NCBI GenBank assembly: GCA_013433145.1
Contig: CM024187.1
Location: forward strand, 14,063,826-14,127,825
DNA: 64,000 nucleotides
From: Ascaris suum
Taxonomy: Eukaryota; Nematoda; Chromadorea; Rhabditida; Ascarididae
Direction of reading: 5' to 3'
Part shown: one piece after another, positions 11,401 through 21,500 of the stretch
How positions within the stretch are numbered: position 1 is the first letter of the stretch
How the letters are laid out: each line of letters starts with the position of its first letter
Notes under the pieces: model-generated
Database searches by the model: none
What the model saw: only the letters and a program-made list of their open reading frames with translations
What the model was told of the DNA's origin: nothing
Made by a program: the position numbers and the translations under genes

Positions 11401-14400
11401 TAAAATTTTTTATCTAAGTTTATGTAAGAAAGGAAGGAAAGGTTCGCGTGTTACGTCTGTGATTGGCAGTGAATTTGTGTAAGGAGGAGAAAAGAAAGGT
11501 TCGGATGACTGGCAATTTTCTCACTTCTTTTGTATAGCATGGTTGGTGTTGTGTGACCTCTTTGCATGTTAAAGTGATCCGCTCACCACGTCATTCCTCC
11601 CCTCCCCTCTAGTTTTAATACGCTCGACAGAGTAGGCGAGCATTCTCTCCACCATTCGCCTCATCCTTACTCAATATATTGTTCAAGTTTATCCATTTCG
11701 ATCTACAAGATATTCAGAAAGTATTGAATTTCTGGAAATAGTTGAAAGGTTGCTGGTAGATTAATGAGTAACATTTATTATTTTACATCAGCGACTGATT
11801 TTTCCATGCAAAGGTGCTGTAACGCTGAAAAAGGCAGCAAAGCGGCAAGTTCTTTTTCCTGATTGGGATAAAGAATCTCATGTATCAAGCTTAGGCTCAA
11901 GAATTACAGCCATACCACAAGGAATTCTTCTTTTCTCCGGAAGGCTTTATAAGCGTAGTACTCGAAAAAATGTTATAGTAAAGTTTGCACTTACGCAGTA
12001 AATAATTTCAATTTGTTACTTCGTTGCATGTAAAATCTATCAAAATATCGGAAGAATATTTCACAGACAGTCGTTCTGATGACATTTCAAGCGAGTAATT
12101 TGATAGCTTTGTGGTAGGCTGTGTGATGGATAAAGTTGAACGGAAATGAGGTGTGTTAATTGGAATTATTGTTTAATCAGATTCAGTAAACGATTTCTAC
12201 GTTCAGTAAAACTGCAGAAGTTTTTTTTTTTTTTTTTCAGCGAGTACTAACAAATTCGTGAAAACAACATCAACAACGCAACAGCATATCCGTCAAGGTG
12301 ACGATTCGGCGAGAGGCAGAGGTACACTCCAGACGCAAGGTAATCGAGTGCCGTTCTGCGAACATTGCAAGCAACAAATTCGGTTAGCGTTTCCACTTTT
12401 TTATCTGAAGTTTTGGATGCACTGTTTCATGCAAAGCTGCCACACTTCCAGCTCCACTTTCTTTGATTCTGTGCAAAGCGTTAATCGATAATAAAATCAT
12501 AGCGGAAGTTTTTGCCACCTTTTCACGGTATCAGTTGTCTTTTGCACTCACACAATGATTTTTAAGGGATGCAGGGTAGAAAGTTTTTTCACTGAGTTTT
12601 AACTTCGTTGAGTTTTCCAGTCATTATTGAATGACCGAATGCCTACGGCTTCAGTGCAGATTTGTGTGAGAGTAGGATAAAAGTTAGGGTTCATTAAATA
12701 CGAACTGATGAGAGGTGTTTAGAGGCGCTTACGTCCTGGCCACTGGATTGGCATGGTGTCCGGAGCACTTTGTGTGTGCCAATAAGGCTTGCAATAGGAG
12801 ACTTCTGGATATCGGCTTCGTTGAGGACAAAGGCCAGAAGTACTGTGAACAATGCTTCGAGAATCTGATTGCGCCACACTGCGCTAAATGTAGTCGTCCG
12901 ATCACCGCGGTAATTTTCTTTAGTAGCAATTTTTCTTTGTGATTTTAGCTTGCCCCAGCAGTTGTTCACCGCCTTCATTGTTTTTCGATTTATTCCAGTA
13001 GGGTGGCCATGACTTTCATCGCAGAATGAGTACTGAAAATTCACTATCTCCATGATTTAACGTAAGTTTTAGATTTAATACATATTTTCTCGCTTTTTTC
13101 CTGGCAAAATTTCCCACGATAAAAGTTTATATGTGAGTGAGGGCAAATATTTTAAAAAATTTGTTTGCCGTAAGGATGAGTGGAAAGGAAAGAGCCTTAA
13201 ATTCGTCAAGACAAGTTTTAATTTATACTGAGAAAAATTGAAATTTGTTACTCCAGGAAAAAAGGAAATACATCCTTTTATGTGAATCACAGTAAATATT
13301 CCACAAAACCTGGGATGGATATCTTCACGGCAAGCAAGAATGCAGAGTGGACCACAGAGCTCCACTTCTTCCGCATGTAGCACCTTTTCCGCCTCCTTTA
13401 GTTCTCTTTCCCCTTTCCACGCTCCCACACCTTGCGCCTTTAGATTTCGTTCGTCTGATTCTATAAATGTAGTGCCTTTCTCTACGTTACCAGCGAAAGT
13501 GATCATGTTTTTGGTAAGTTGACATGAATGGCGAGCTACACAAACTGTGGTATGTTGCATTAAACCGCTCAGTAATACTTTTTCAGTCGCAAAGTTTTAA
13601 TAGGACACAACAGTGTGTAATGCACAAGGTTATAAAAATGTGTTTTTTCAAGTATTATGACTGAGAGACAATTTTTTTGCGATGTTTTGTAACAGGGGTA
13701 TTTCATTATTTTATTGAGATTTTCCAGTACGATGTTTACACAGATCTGCTTGTTTAAGTTTGCCTGCTAGAATATTTAAATTTTAAATTTCAAATATTTA
13801 GGTGCGGTATTTATGCAAATTCGAATAATGAGAAAATTATTGGAGAATTCTAAAGTGGCAACTGAGATAATTATTTCGCCGCGGATTTCCTTCCGTTTGT
13901 AACAAATTCGATGTTGAATCCACTGCCACACTGCACATTGCTAACTTCCTTACGTAAAAGAGCAGCTCATTTAGGGATCACAGTTTTTTGAGGAAAGTCT
14001 GATAATGCGTCAACCTTCAGGATTGTCTGAACGCGTTACAAAAGCAGTGGCATCCGCAGTGCTTCGTTTGCGCGCATTGCCATAAGCCGTTTGGAAATTC
14101 AGCGTTCTTCCTCGAACAAGGCTTACCCTACTGTGAAGCCGGTTCGTTCTTTCGTACATCAGTGGATCTTTCGTCCATGTGCTCACCGAAAATGCGTCGA
14201 AATCTCGCATGCCGTTTGGCAACTACACACATAAATAAAATTAAAATGCCCATCTAAAGGGATAGGAAATTGAGGGGTAATAAAGTCACCAGTACTAAGG
14301 TTCCTAGGATGGGAGTCCCTTCCTCGAGCTCAGCGAGGACTGAGGACCCGAAGTTAGCAGTGCGAATACGATGGTCTGAATTTCGGATTCGAGAGTTGCA

Positions 14401-16136
14401 ATCATATTTCTGCTACAGTTTTTCTCAAACAGATCGTAAGACCATATCAGAAATATGAGCGCTCATCGCAATTATCTGCAACCAGTGAACTTAGCGGGGT
14501 TCGCGGTTGTTTGTGCCAAAGAATGACCAAAAGTGAAAGTTTAAGCGGAAAATTTCGAGTAGGATCTCTAAGCACAAGTTGAAGTTCGGCAGACTTCATT
14601 TAATTCCCTTCTCATTTTTTGCAGGTAACATTAAAATATTTCTCGATAAAGGACTGTGTAACGCCTAAGTACAGTTTTTCTTTTTAGTCTGTTTACGGCA
14701 ACTCATCGACATAGATCACGATGACTAACATTTTTTCTATCCTTCCAGATGAATCCTTATATTTATTCAATGGTAATAGCTTAGGTAATTTGTTGGCGTT
14801 TGTGGAATGTCGATACAACCGGCTGGCTAACTGAGTCCAGTGTTTTTGGGTGAGCGAATCCTTAGCAAACAGATGTGAATAACTGCAATGAGAACTAACA
14901 TCATATAGATCTTGTATATTCCCATTCAATAAACTGGACGGTTACATCGCTATTCGCGAAACATCGAGATAATGCCTCATATGCTAATTTTCTTGTAGTA
15001 CGACCGCATGCACATATTCTTGCTGAAAGTCTTTTTGGATCGCTTCCAGTCAAATGCACGCGAAAATTACGTCGCAAATTTTGTAGCATTTCAAAGTGTT
15101 AATAACTCAGTTGAGACGAAATTAGTATTAAGAAGTCATCTTTCGATGTTGTTTAGAACCGCAAATTTCGTCATCGTAGCTTTTGGTGTTTATCATTAGA
15201 ACGGCTGGACATGGACGCACAGATGGGCATGGACCCACTCAATAGCGTGATATTGGCAAAGACCGTGTGAGGTTGTACATTTGACAGGAAATGGTTGATA
15301 TTTGGTTATTTTAATGCCAGGGCAGACGGCATAGACAACAGTAATGGAAGTTTGCTCGTTGTGCGATTAAAAGATCCAGAACAATTGACAGGCGAGGAAA
15401 AAGTAGACTCATTTAGGGATGGATGAGGTGTGGGTTTTTTCAAAACTTCAAGGATGAATATACGATTAACTGTGAACTGTGTTTAGTAGTAGCAGTAAAT
15501 AATCGGTGCGATTCAGACTGGAACGCCCTCTTCACAACTAAATGCGTTTCGTGTCATTATCCAATCGAAGCGGGTGACAGATGGGTGGAAGCACTTGGCT
15601 CGGCTTTCCACTCAAACTGCTTCAACTGCACGGTATGTTGCACGTTATTCCAACTGAACTCTTTTATTCGATATCTCTGCCTGTTGAGGTTGCGATATCT
15701 CATCTTTGGCGATACTGTAAGGCTGTTTCAATAGCGAGAAGCATTTCAAGAAACGCAACGAACTCAGACAACGGTTTTCAAATGCTTTTAACTCTTTAAC
15801 ATAGCGGGTAGCAAAAACGCAGTAGTACACTGCAGTTCTATCTGCGTTCAACAGTTAAAAAGAGAGGATGAGGGAAAACTGATTCGATGCGAGAGGTTCA
15901 AAACCTTGCTGGCCCACTTTCCTTCTGCTCCTTTGCCTTGAGTGAATTTGCTCTCCTTAAAACAATGCGGATGGCAGCAAAGATCAAATAAAGGCACTGT
16001 AAATAAACTAGACTGCAGGAAAAGTATGATAATGTTTCAAAAGTTCAAAATGTATCTGCAGAGTTGCAACGTGAATTTGGAAGGCGAAAGTTTCTACGCG
16101 AAGAACGGTGCGCCCTACTGCAAACTTCACGCATAA
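4256..16136 (+). CDS. alp-1: alp-1 Enigma-type isoform: linker exons plus three C-terminal LIM domains
   Basis: Proposed exons are 4256-4356, 4445-4656, 5326-5423, 7149-9195, 9431-9681, 10337-10509, 11180-11348, 11814-11954, 12241-12382, 12723-12909, 14021-14141, 15517-15632 and 16062-16136. All junction phases agree. The chain ends with three LIM domains and the C-terminus YCKLHA, as in ALP-1/Enigma/ZASP proteins. These scaffold alpha-actinin and signalling proteins at muscle dense bodies and attachment sites. The first exon needs one base from an upstream exon that I could not find, so the N-terminus (PDZ) is missing. Splice sites at 10509, 11348 and 11954 are weak choices made by phase. 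The LIM exons and the 7149-9195 exon are firm; the small linker exons are moderately supported. Confidence 0.75.
7149..9195 (+). CDS. alp-1: alp-1 giant exon: disordered linker, tandem repeats and charged helix
   Basis: One exon of 2,047 bases (acceptor GTTAACAG, donor AAGG|GTGAGC) gives 681 residues with no stop. It begins with a Pro/Arg-rich segment (HHVPLPPQIREATSPRRRPS) and continues as low-complexity acidic/Ser/Thr sequence. It then carries five 16-residue repeats of the type EEERCISEDVQRVTA (8371-8610) and ends in a long charged helix with strings such as EEEKKREEEEARLRD and RHQRQLHEQQEQLSQLL, likely coiled coil. It sits where Enigma proteins have the variable spacer before the LIM domains. 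Confidence 0.85.
8371..8610 (+). repeat. alp-1: 48-bp coding tandem repeat, about five copies
   Basis: Five consecutive imperfect 48-base units each encode 16 residues of the pattern EEERC(I/V)SEDVQ(Q/R)V(A/T)AE. The last copies (from about 8470) are the most similar, as expected for recent unequal exchange. Because 48 is a multiple of three, copy number can change without breaking the frame. Confidence 0.85.
9431..11954 (+). CDS. alp-1: alp-1 second linker block (9431-9681, 10337-10509, 11180-11348, 11814-11954)
   Basis: Four exons bridge the giant exon and the LIM exons. They encode hydrophilic, probably unstructured sequence, including LETPAERIVRAIRELSDE, SASESVINALQNLEL, KSSFEADVKLADDMGS and TLKKAAKRQVLFPDWDKE. 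The acceptor at 9431 (TGTGCAG) and the 9681 donor were chosen so that the frame continues. The donors at 10509 (GCA|GTGAAC), 11348 (AAAC|GTGGAC) and 11954 (AAGC|GTAGTA) are weaker than nearby alternatives (10498 and 11356) but are the ones that keep phase. Some of these exons may be alternatively spliced or have slightly different ends. Confidence 0.5.
12241..12909 (+). CDS. alp-1: alp-1 first C-terminal LIM domain (exons 12241-12382 and 12723-12909)
   Basis: The first exon, after a run of T residues ending in CAG, gives a Thr/Gln-rich stretch and then VPFCEHCKQQIR, the first zinc ligands. The second exon continues GAYVLATGLAWCPEHFVC and CNRRLLDIGF, then YCEQCF, completing the LIM domain. It then starts the next one with HCAKCSRPIT. 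The CG|A phase at the junction fits. The split position (after the CxxCxxxI segment) is the same as that implied for the ALP LIM exon at 3883. Confidence 0.93.
13264..13304 (+). repeat. Copy of a small dispersed repeat
   Basis: The stretch GGAAATACATCCTTTTATGT and the following GAATCACAG...ATTCC pattern resembles two tandem copies at 23829-23997. It is in the intron between the first and second C-terminal LIM exons of alp-1. Divergence is high and ends are unclear. Confidence 0.3.
14021..14141 (+). CDS. alp-1: alp-1 second C-terminal LIM domain, main exon
   Basis: After CCTTCAG, the exon encodes DCLNALQKQWHPQCFVCAHC followed by HKPFGNSAFF and LPYCEA, which supplies the H-x2-C-x2-C-x2-C core and the last C-x2-[CD] ligands. 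The first Cys pair is at the end of the 12723-12909 exon. The donor is GCCG|GTTCGT; phase 1 joins GAC at the next exon. Confidence 0.93.
15517..16136 (+). CDS. alp-1: alp-1 third C-terminal LIM domain and stop (15517-15632, 16062-16136)
   Basis: The first exon (acceptor GATTCAG, donor ACG|GTATGT) carries KCVSCHYPIEAG and AFHSNCFNCT. The last (acceptor CTGCAG) carries SCNVNLEGESFYAKNGAPYC and KLHA before TAA. Together they form a full LIM domain ending the protein within a few residues of the last zinc ligand, which is the usual end of Enigma-type proteins. Confidence 0.93.
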
Positions 16137-17544
16137 TGAGGCTTACAACGTCGCGCACTGCTCTCACTTTTTTTGCTTTTCAAGAAAGTTTGCGACAACA
16201 AAAGTTAGTGATAAACTTCTCATTTTAAAAATGTGTGCTTATTTGTACTGTATCCTCGCTTGTTCTTTGCAGCGCACTCTTTCCTTCACATCTTAATCCA
16301 AGGTAGTGGTGTATCCGTCTCTGTAATTCTTGTATTAATTTTATGCAACAACGTTCAAGTATTTGTAACACAAGCGGCCTTCTTGGAAATGAGCCTTGTT
16401 TTTATTATTGTTGAGTTCGGCAAATCTACGTACTGCTTCTGAGAGCTTCTCCATGGATGCTTCGAGGTGAGGAGAATCAAATATTAGATCCGAATGAGTT
16501 CAGCGTATAAAATTCCAAAAATACATTGCCTACGCGACTCTAATCATTCATTCTAATCGGCCCAGGCATCCAGGAGAGCAATTTTCATAAACAGCCATCA
16601 TGTGCTTGAGGAGGCAGATTTTGGTCTGCAAATAAAACTTTTATGTATTAATGTAGTCGCGAAGGTACTCATTGTCTAAGGTTCCTTAGTGACGCTTAGT
16701 GCTTCACATTGTTTCCACTTCCGTTATGTAATGCCCCAATTTTGTCGGAAAGGCGCGCAGTTCGTCGACGAACACAAGCTGAGAACATCGTATGGAAGGA
16801 TAAAGCATTTTGCGATGTCTTGCAAATGCATTTGTTATCAGAGTTTTATTCAGCAATCTGAATTGGGTGTACGCATGGATACGGCGGTGCAATCTACACA
16901 TGCGACATCATGTGCAGAACGGCAAATGCGATGTTTTTTTTAGGTGGGTGGGGGGGGAGGGGAGCGAGGAAGGATGGGAAAGAAGGAGAGGGTGTTGAGG
17001 TCCTCCTGTCGGATATTGGAAGACGGAATTTGAGGGGAAGCGGACCACAGCAGCAAACCTGCCGGCAATGGTTTTGAACCGTTGCTACGCCATATTCTTG
17101 ACCGCCTGTGCAAACGACTCTCCCTTACAATGGACGTGGTCCGGATGGATTTTGCAAGGTAGTGATGCTCGGTCTCTGTTTTTTCAGTAGTTTTCAATGG
17201 GTCAAGGAAGCAAGTGTAAAATGATCTGTGATGGTAGATATTGAACTGGGTGGTCTTCATTTATACGTAGGAAAAAACTGCATATGACGACGAGGATATT
17301 GTTCTCAGCGCGTTATGTATTCAGACATGCATATATAAACGACGCACATTCGCATAAGAGAACACGGGATAATAAAGGAGAAAGCGGGAGAGAATAAAGT
17401 CTTGCAGACAGAAAGAAATGTGGGCAATGAATAGTAAATAGGTTCAGGGACAAAGAAGCAGCACAAAGGAAATGCATATGATTGCGCAGATGAGGTAAAC
17501 AATAGGAAGGTGGAGGTACACGCCGTACAGTCTACTAAGTCAGT
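16137..17544. other. alp-1: alp-1 3' flank without a confident gene
   Basis: This stretch holds the alp-1 3' untranslated region and intergenic sequence. Open frames at 16689-16943 (+) and 16704-16901 (-) overlap each other with no clear splice chain. A G-rich purine tract lies at about 16943-16993. Confidence 0.4.
16631..16636 (+). terminator. alp-1: Candidate polyadenylation signal for alp-1
   Basis: AATAAA is found about 495 bases after the alp-1 stop codon. It is the first clear hexamer I saw downstream. A 3' UTR of this length is long but possible. Confidence 0.35.
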
Positions 17545-18540
17545 GAAAGTTAGAGAGCTTTGATACTTGTAGTATACCGCACGGTAAAGAGCTTCGAAGT
17601 CGAATGAATCAAGGCGATTTTTGGATAACGATACATCTAGTTCGAGATGGGCTGTCCCAAACGGGAATGGCCCTGAATTGAAAACCGTGAAAGACGCTGC
17701 TTGTGTTTCCGTGCTTAGACAAGTAATCACCTCATATTCACGACGCCGAACAAATGAGAAAATCCTTTCAAATGGAATATCCAAGAAAGATTTCACGATT
17801 TTATAGTAGAAAACCAAATCAAACTTCGCCTTGCGATACTCTGACGCTTCTGGGTTGAAAAACTTTTGTTGGGGTCTGAGAGTTGGATGAGAAGGCTCTG
17901 AGGAATGGTATGTGGGACGCTAAACAAGTGATGCAAGTGATATGCTTGAAGCTTTTCAACGATCCTCACACCTGTAATAAGATGAGCTGATCACACCTGC
18001 ATGGAAATAGGTAAGCAATAAATTATGCGCGCTTTATGCTGGTCTTCAGCACACTTGTCTTGTAGGGCTAGCAGATGCAATCTGGTACTTTGAAGGTCTT
18101 CAAAGCAATTTCCGAACAATTTAAATCCCCGTGTAGATATCGGGACATATTCGTTTTGATCTGAAAAAATGCAACGTCTTCTACTGCCTTGGTTATTCAC
18201 TGAATTTATCAAGATAGATTTGGACAGCATGGGAATCAATAGCAGGAGTAGTTGGTGGTTGACAGGTCATCAGAACATTGGCGAACAGCTTACAGTCACC
18301 CGGAAGATTGTTCGGAATATCGTTTATATTATGTCAAGAAAAGAAATGGTTCTAAAACGCATCATGAGGGAACACCACCGACAATTTCATGGATGGGCGA
18401 TGGGCGAGAGGCACTCTCTTACCTTCACCGCAAGTAAACGATTTGAGAAGAAGCACTCAATCCATTTTAATAAAATGTCGGTTACCCAGTGAACTTATAA
18501 TCTGTGCAAGTTTCCGGTGGCACACACAACATCCTTTACA
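17545..18540 (-). mobile_element. Decayed CR1/Jockey-like LINE, reverse-transcriptase remnant
   Basis: Read on the - strand, pieces of a non-LTR reverse transcriptase appear in order but in broken frames. LLKWIECFFSNRLLAVKV corresponds to the thumb-side motif before the conserved VPQGS block. GGVPS then a stop then CVLEPFLFL corresponds to GVPQGSVLGPLLFL, and next comes a degraded Asp-Asp region around 18290-18310. After it come QNEYVPISTRGFKLFG, a TGA, RIVEKLQAYHLHHLFSVP and, after a frame change, FDLVFYYKIVKSFLDIPF, as in the C-terminal part of CR1-type RTs. Internal stops and at least one frameshift show it is inactive. Ends are approximate; the 5' ORF and endonuclease were not found. Confidence 0.65.
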
Positions 18541-21500
18541 TCGTCCACTTACACTATATCAGTACGAATTTTCTTTTAATGCAGTTATTCAGTCAATACA
18601 CGTAAAATCGCTGCGAAAGTGTGCGTTCACCGAGCTAGCCTATATTATGCAAAGTTAATAAGTAAGCGGATGCAGCGTAGAATAGCACTGAACCCTTCAA
18701 AGTGATTTCCATAAGTTTGCATACTAATGACATTATGCTTGCGATAAGATAATTTTTCGCCGAGGTTAATTGAGACTTTAGTTGGGGAGTGGTAATGGCC
18801 TTTTTCAAGTAGGAGGGCGTGGCCAACATGAGATGCTTGTTGTTGCCATGTTAAGTAACAGGGAACATTATCTGGAGTTGGCGAGGTTTTAATGCTCAGT
18901 TCGATGCCTTCACAATAGACTCAATGCTGTCGTCAATCTTGCGTGGACGGTGCGATGTTTTGGATGGAAAATGAAGTGAAAGGCCGTTGTCCTATATAAG
19001 AAAATGGCAGAAGAAATCCGCCAACGTATCGCACCTGGCAGAAGTCGCTCAACGTACCAACAACCTGCCGACCACATAATTTACCGTCCATATATATTTC
19101 TTAAAGTCTTTGTGTTCCTAAAACACACCGGACATTTTGGTTGACGTGTCGCGAAGTTTTCGCATTCATTGGCGCGTTTTATGGTAATGAGTGTGGTGTT
19201 TTGGATAATGTTACTGCTGTCTATGAAATTAACAGTGGGATGTGGGGCTGTGGACAGTGGATTATGCGAGAACGCGAACAGCAAGTCGTGGCGTTGAATA
19301 TGCGTCGATAAACGATAGGTTGCGAGGTGATGGGCATTTGTGGGATCATGAACAGTGGCCCCACCTCTGAATGGAGTCATGGCGTTATGTTGATGCTCCA
19401 CAAACCTGCACCAGTCATTATTCGCGTTGCCGTTGACATGTGGTCTCCTGCATGTGTCCAAATTGTTGCGACTCTGCATGCAAATGCTGGTATTAACGTC
19501 ACAGTTTATAGTGCTATCATGCAGGAAGAAAGAGGATTCGATTCAATGCGTAAAAGTAAATCAGCTTGCGTGATATAAACAGCTGCGCTTTACCAGAACG
19601 CTGGATGAACTGCCGCTCGACGTCTTGATTAGAGAGTGATAGCACGCGATTAAGAATTTCAGGATCTGACTTCGCCTATACATCTGTTGGCATGAGTGGC
19701 TTAACAAATGATCCGAACATCAAGTAGCGTTGCGTGCAGCGTGCAAAATATAAAATCCTTTATATGTGGACAGAGTACCTATCGTACCGTTGCATCTACA
19801 TCGTGCAAGTCACCCTCAACTGGATGCTTTGCAATCGGAAGTTATTCTTTCGCATGATACGTTTGCAAAATGTGGCATAAATAGGCAACACCTCCATTTC
19901 AGTGCGCACATAAACCTTTACTGAGGATTCATAAGACCGTAAATATGGTTCTGTTAAACTACTACCGATTCACCGTTTCAAACGGTGACAAATACTACCC
20001 AGTGAGGGTGTAGTGGTGAAACTGCCACTGTGTCTTAGCCTTAACCAAAGAACCCATAATCTATCAACTCACACTCGACCTGACAAACCACTCATCAGTC
20101 GAGACCCAACACGCTAAGCCCACAACCAACTGTTTATTACCCCACTATAACCCCGTCAAACCACCTCTGAGCACCTTTTACTTAACCCTACAACCGACTG
20201 CTTCCCGCCTTGCAACTAAGCCCTTTCCGTTTATTACCTTGCAAACCCAATATTTACAATGAGCACACCGGCCAACATCACACGGCGTACTCAGGCAAAC
20301 AGCAAGTTCCACACACCAAGAAAAACCGGGCAATCGAACTCGTTCGCACGGGTTTCAAAAAGTTTGAAAACTCCTCCGGCCGAACTGTAACACCAAAGTT
20401 GGCTTCAAACATCCACACGACAAATTCTACAGGATGCGTGTCCACAGGCCCCCTAGCTTTTATTCTGGATGTAGCAAAGGCCGCAGCTTTCACAGAGTTC
20501 GCTCATTTATAGCCCTTCTATTTCTATTAAGGTCTGTTGAAAAGCTAATTATGAAGTAACAAGAAAATCGCGTGAAAAAAATGTCTTGACAATTTCCGGT
20601 GCTCCGATGCGATATAACTTTACCGCGCCCCCATTCTTTTGGTCATACACATAGAGCGCGCATCTTTTCCTTCCGGTTTTTTAAGACCCGCAACTGGGAA
20701 CTTTTGCAAGTCTTTTCCTACCACAGTGGTGACTACTGGGCAGGAAAGTTCGTCCATAGTCCGCAAGGAGAGCGCTCCGAGCAAATCTTACCACCTTTCC
20801 ATTTTCGGCGCAAACAAATGAAAAGCGTGCAGAATACGTAAAAGCAATATGAACTTCCACTATGCCAAAAAAAACAAGAAAAAAAGCACGGATTTCTTTT
20901 CAACATATACGCAGACAACAGCTAAATGAATTTCTTAGTATTCTTCAAAAATAAGCAACATAACAATTACGTAACAGCAAAGTTGCCTCTCACAAATCAA
21001 AAAGAGAGATTAACAGGCGAGCAGCCTCAAAGAGTGAAGACTGCATTCGACAAGCTCATGCTCATCTTCAACCATTTTTTCGCCGGCTTAATAGAGACAA
21101 GAACGAGTGAGCTGCACCTCCTTGAATTCTAATGCAAGAATGCTGCTCTCCTCCCTCCGTTAAAACTTAGCCGCTGATAGCGGGCTTTCCTCTGATTTCT
21201 GTTACCCCCTGAATAGGTCCTATTTAAACTACAAGGCTAATAATGCTGCTGATGGACACGCAAAAAAGACAAATCAACAAAGGCGTTCCAACAAAAGTTC
21301 CCTACATACATAAACGAGATATTTAAGAGTTGCGAAAGTTTGCCAAAGCACGTTCACTGACCAACCAGTTTCATAAATCAATAAAAACTAATAAATACAC
21401 GAAGTAATACCCTCGTCATTTATTTAGTAAATCCCTTGAAGGGATCTACAACGAAAGATTCATTTAATGGACCAGCGTGAAAGATGCTACAGGATGATGC

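Noticed and set aside
13075..13560. 161-residue - strand open frame between two alp-1 LIM exons
   Set aside because: It overlaps the dispersed repeat, shows no recognised domain and no splice or promoter context; likely chance.
17305..17817. 170-residue - strand frame that could look like a membrane protein
   Set aside because: Its N-terminal part belongs to the decayed LINE; the hydrophobic remainder comes from T-rich sequence.
18169..18492. 107-residue + strand open frame
   Set aside because: It is the antisense shadow of the LINE RT remnant.
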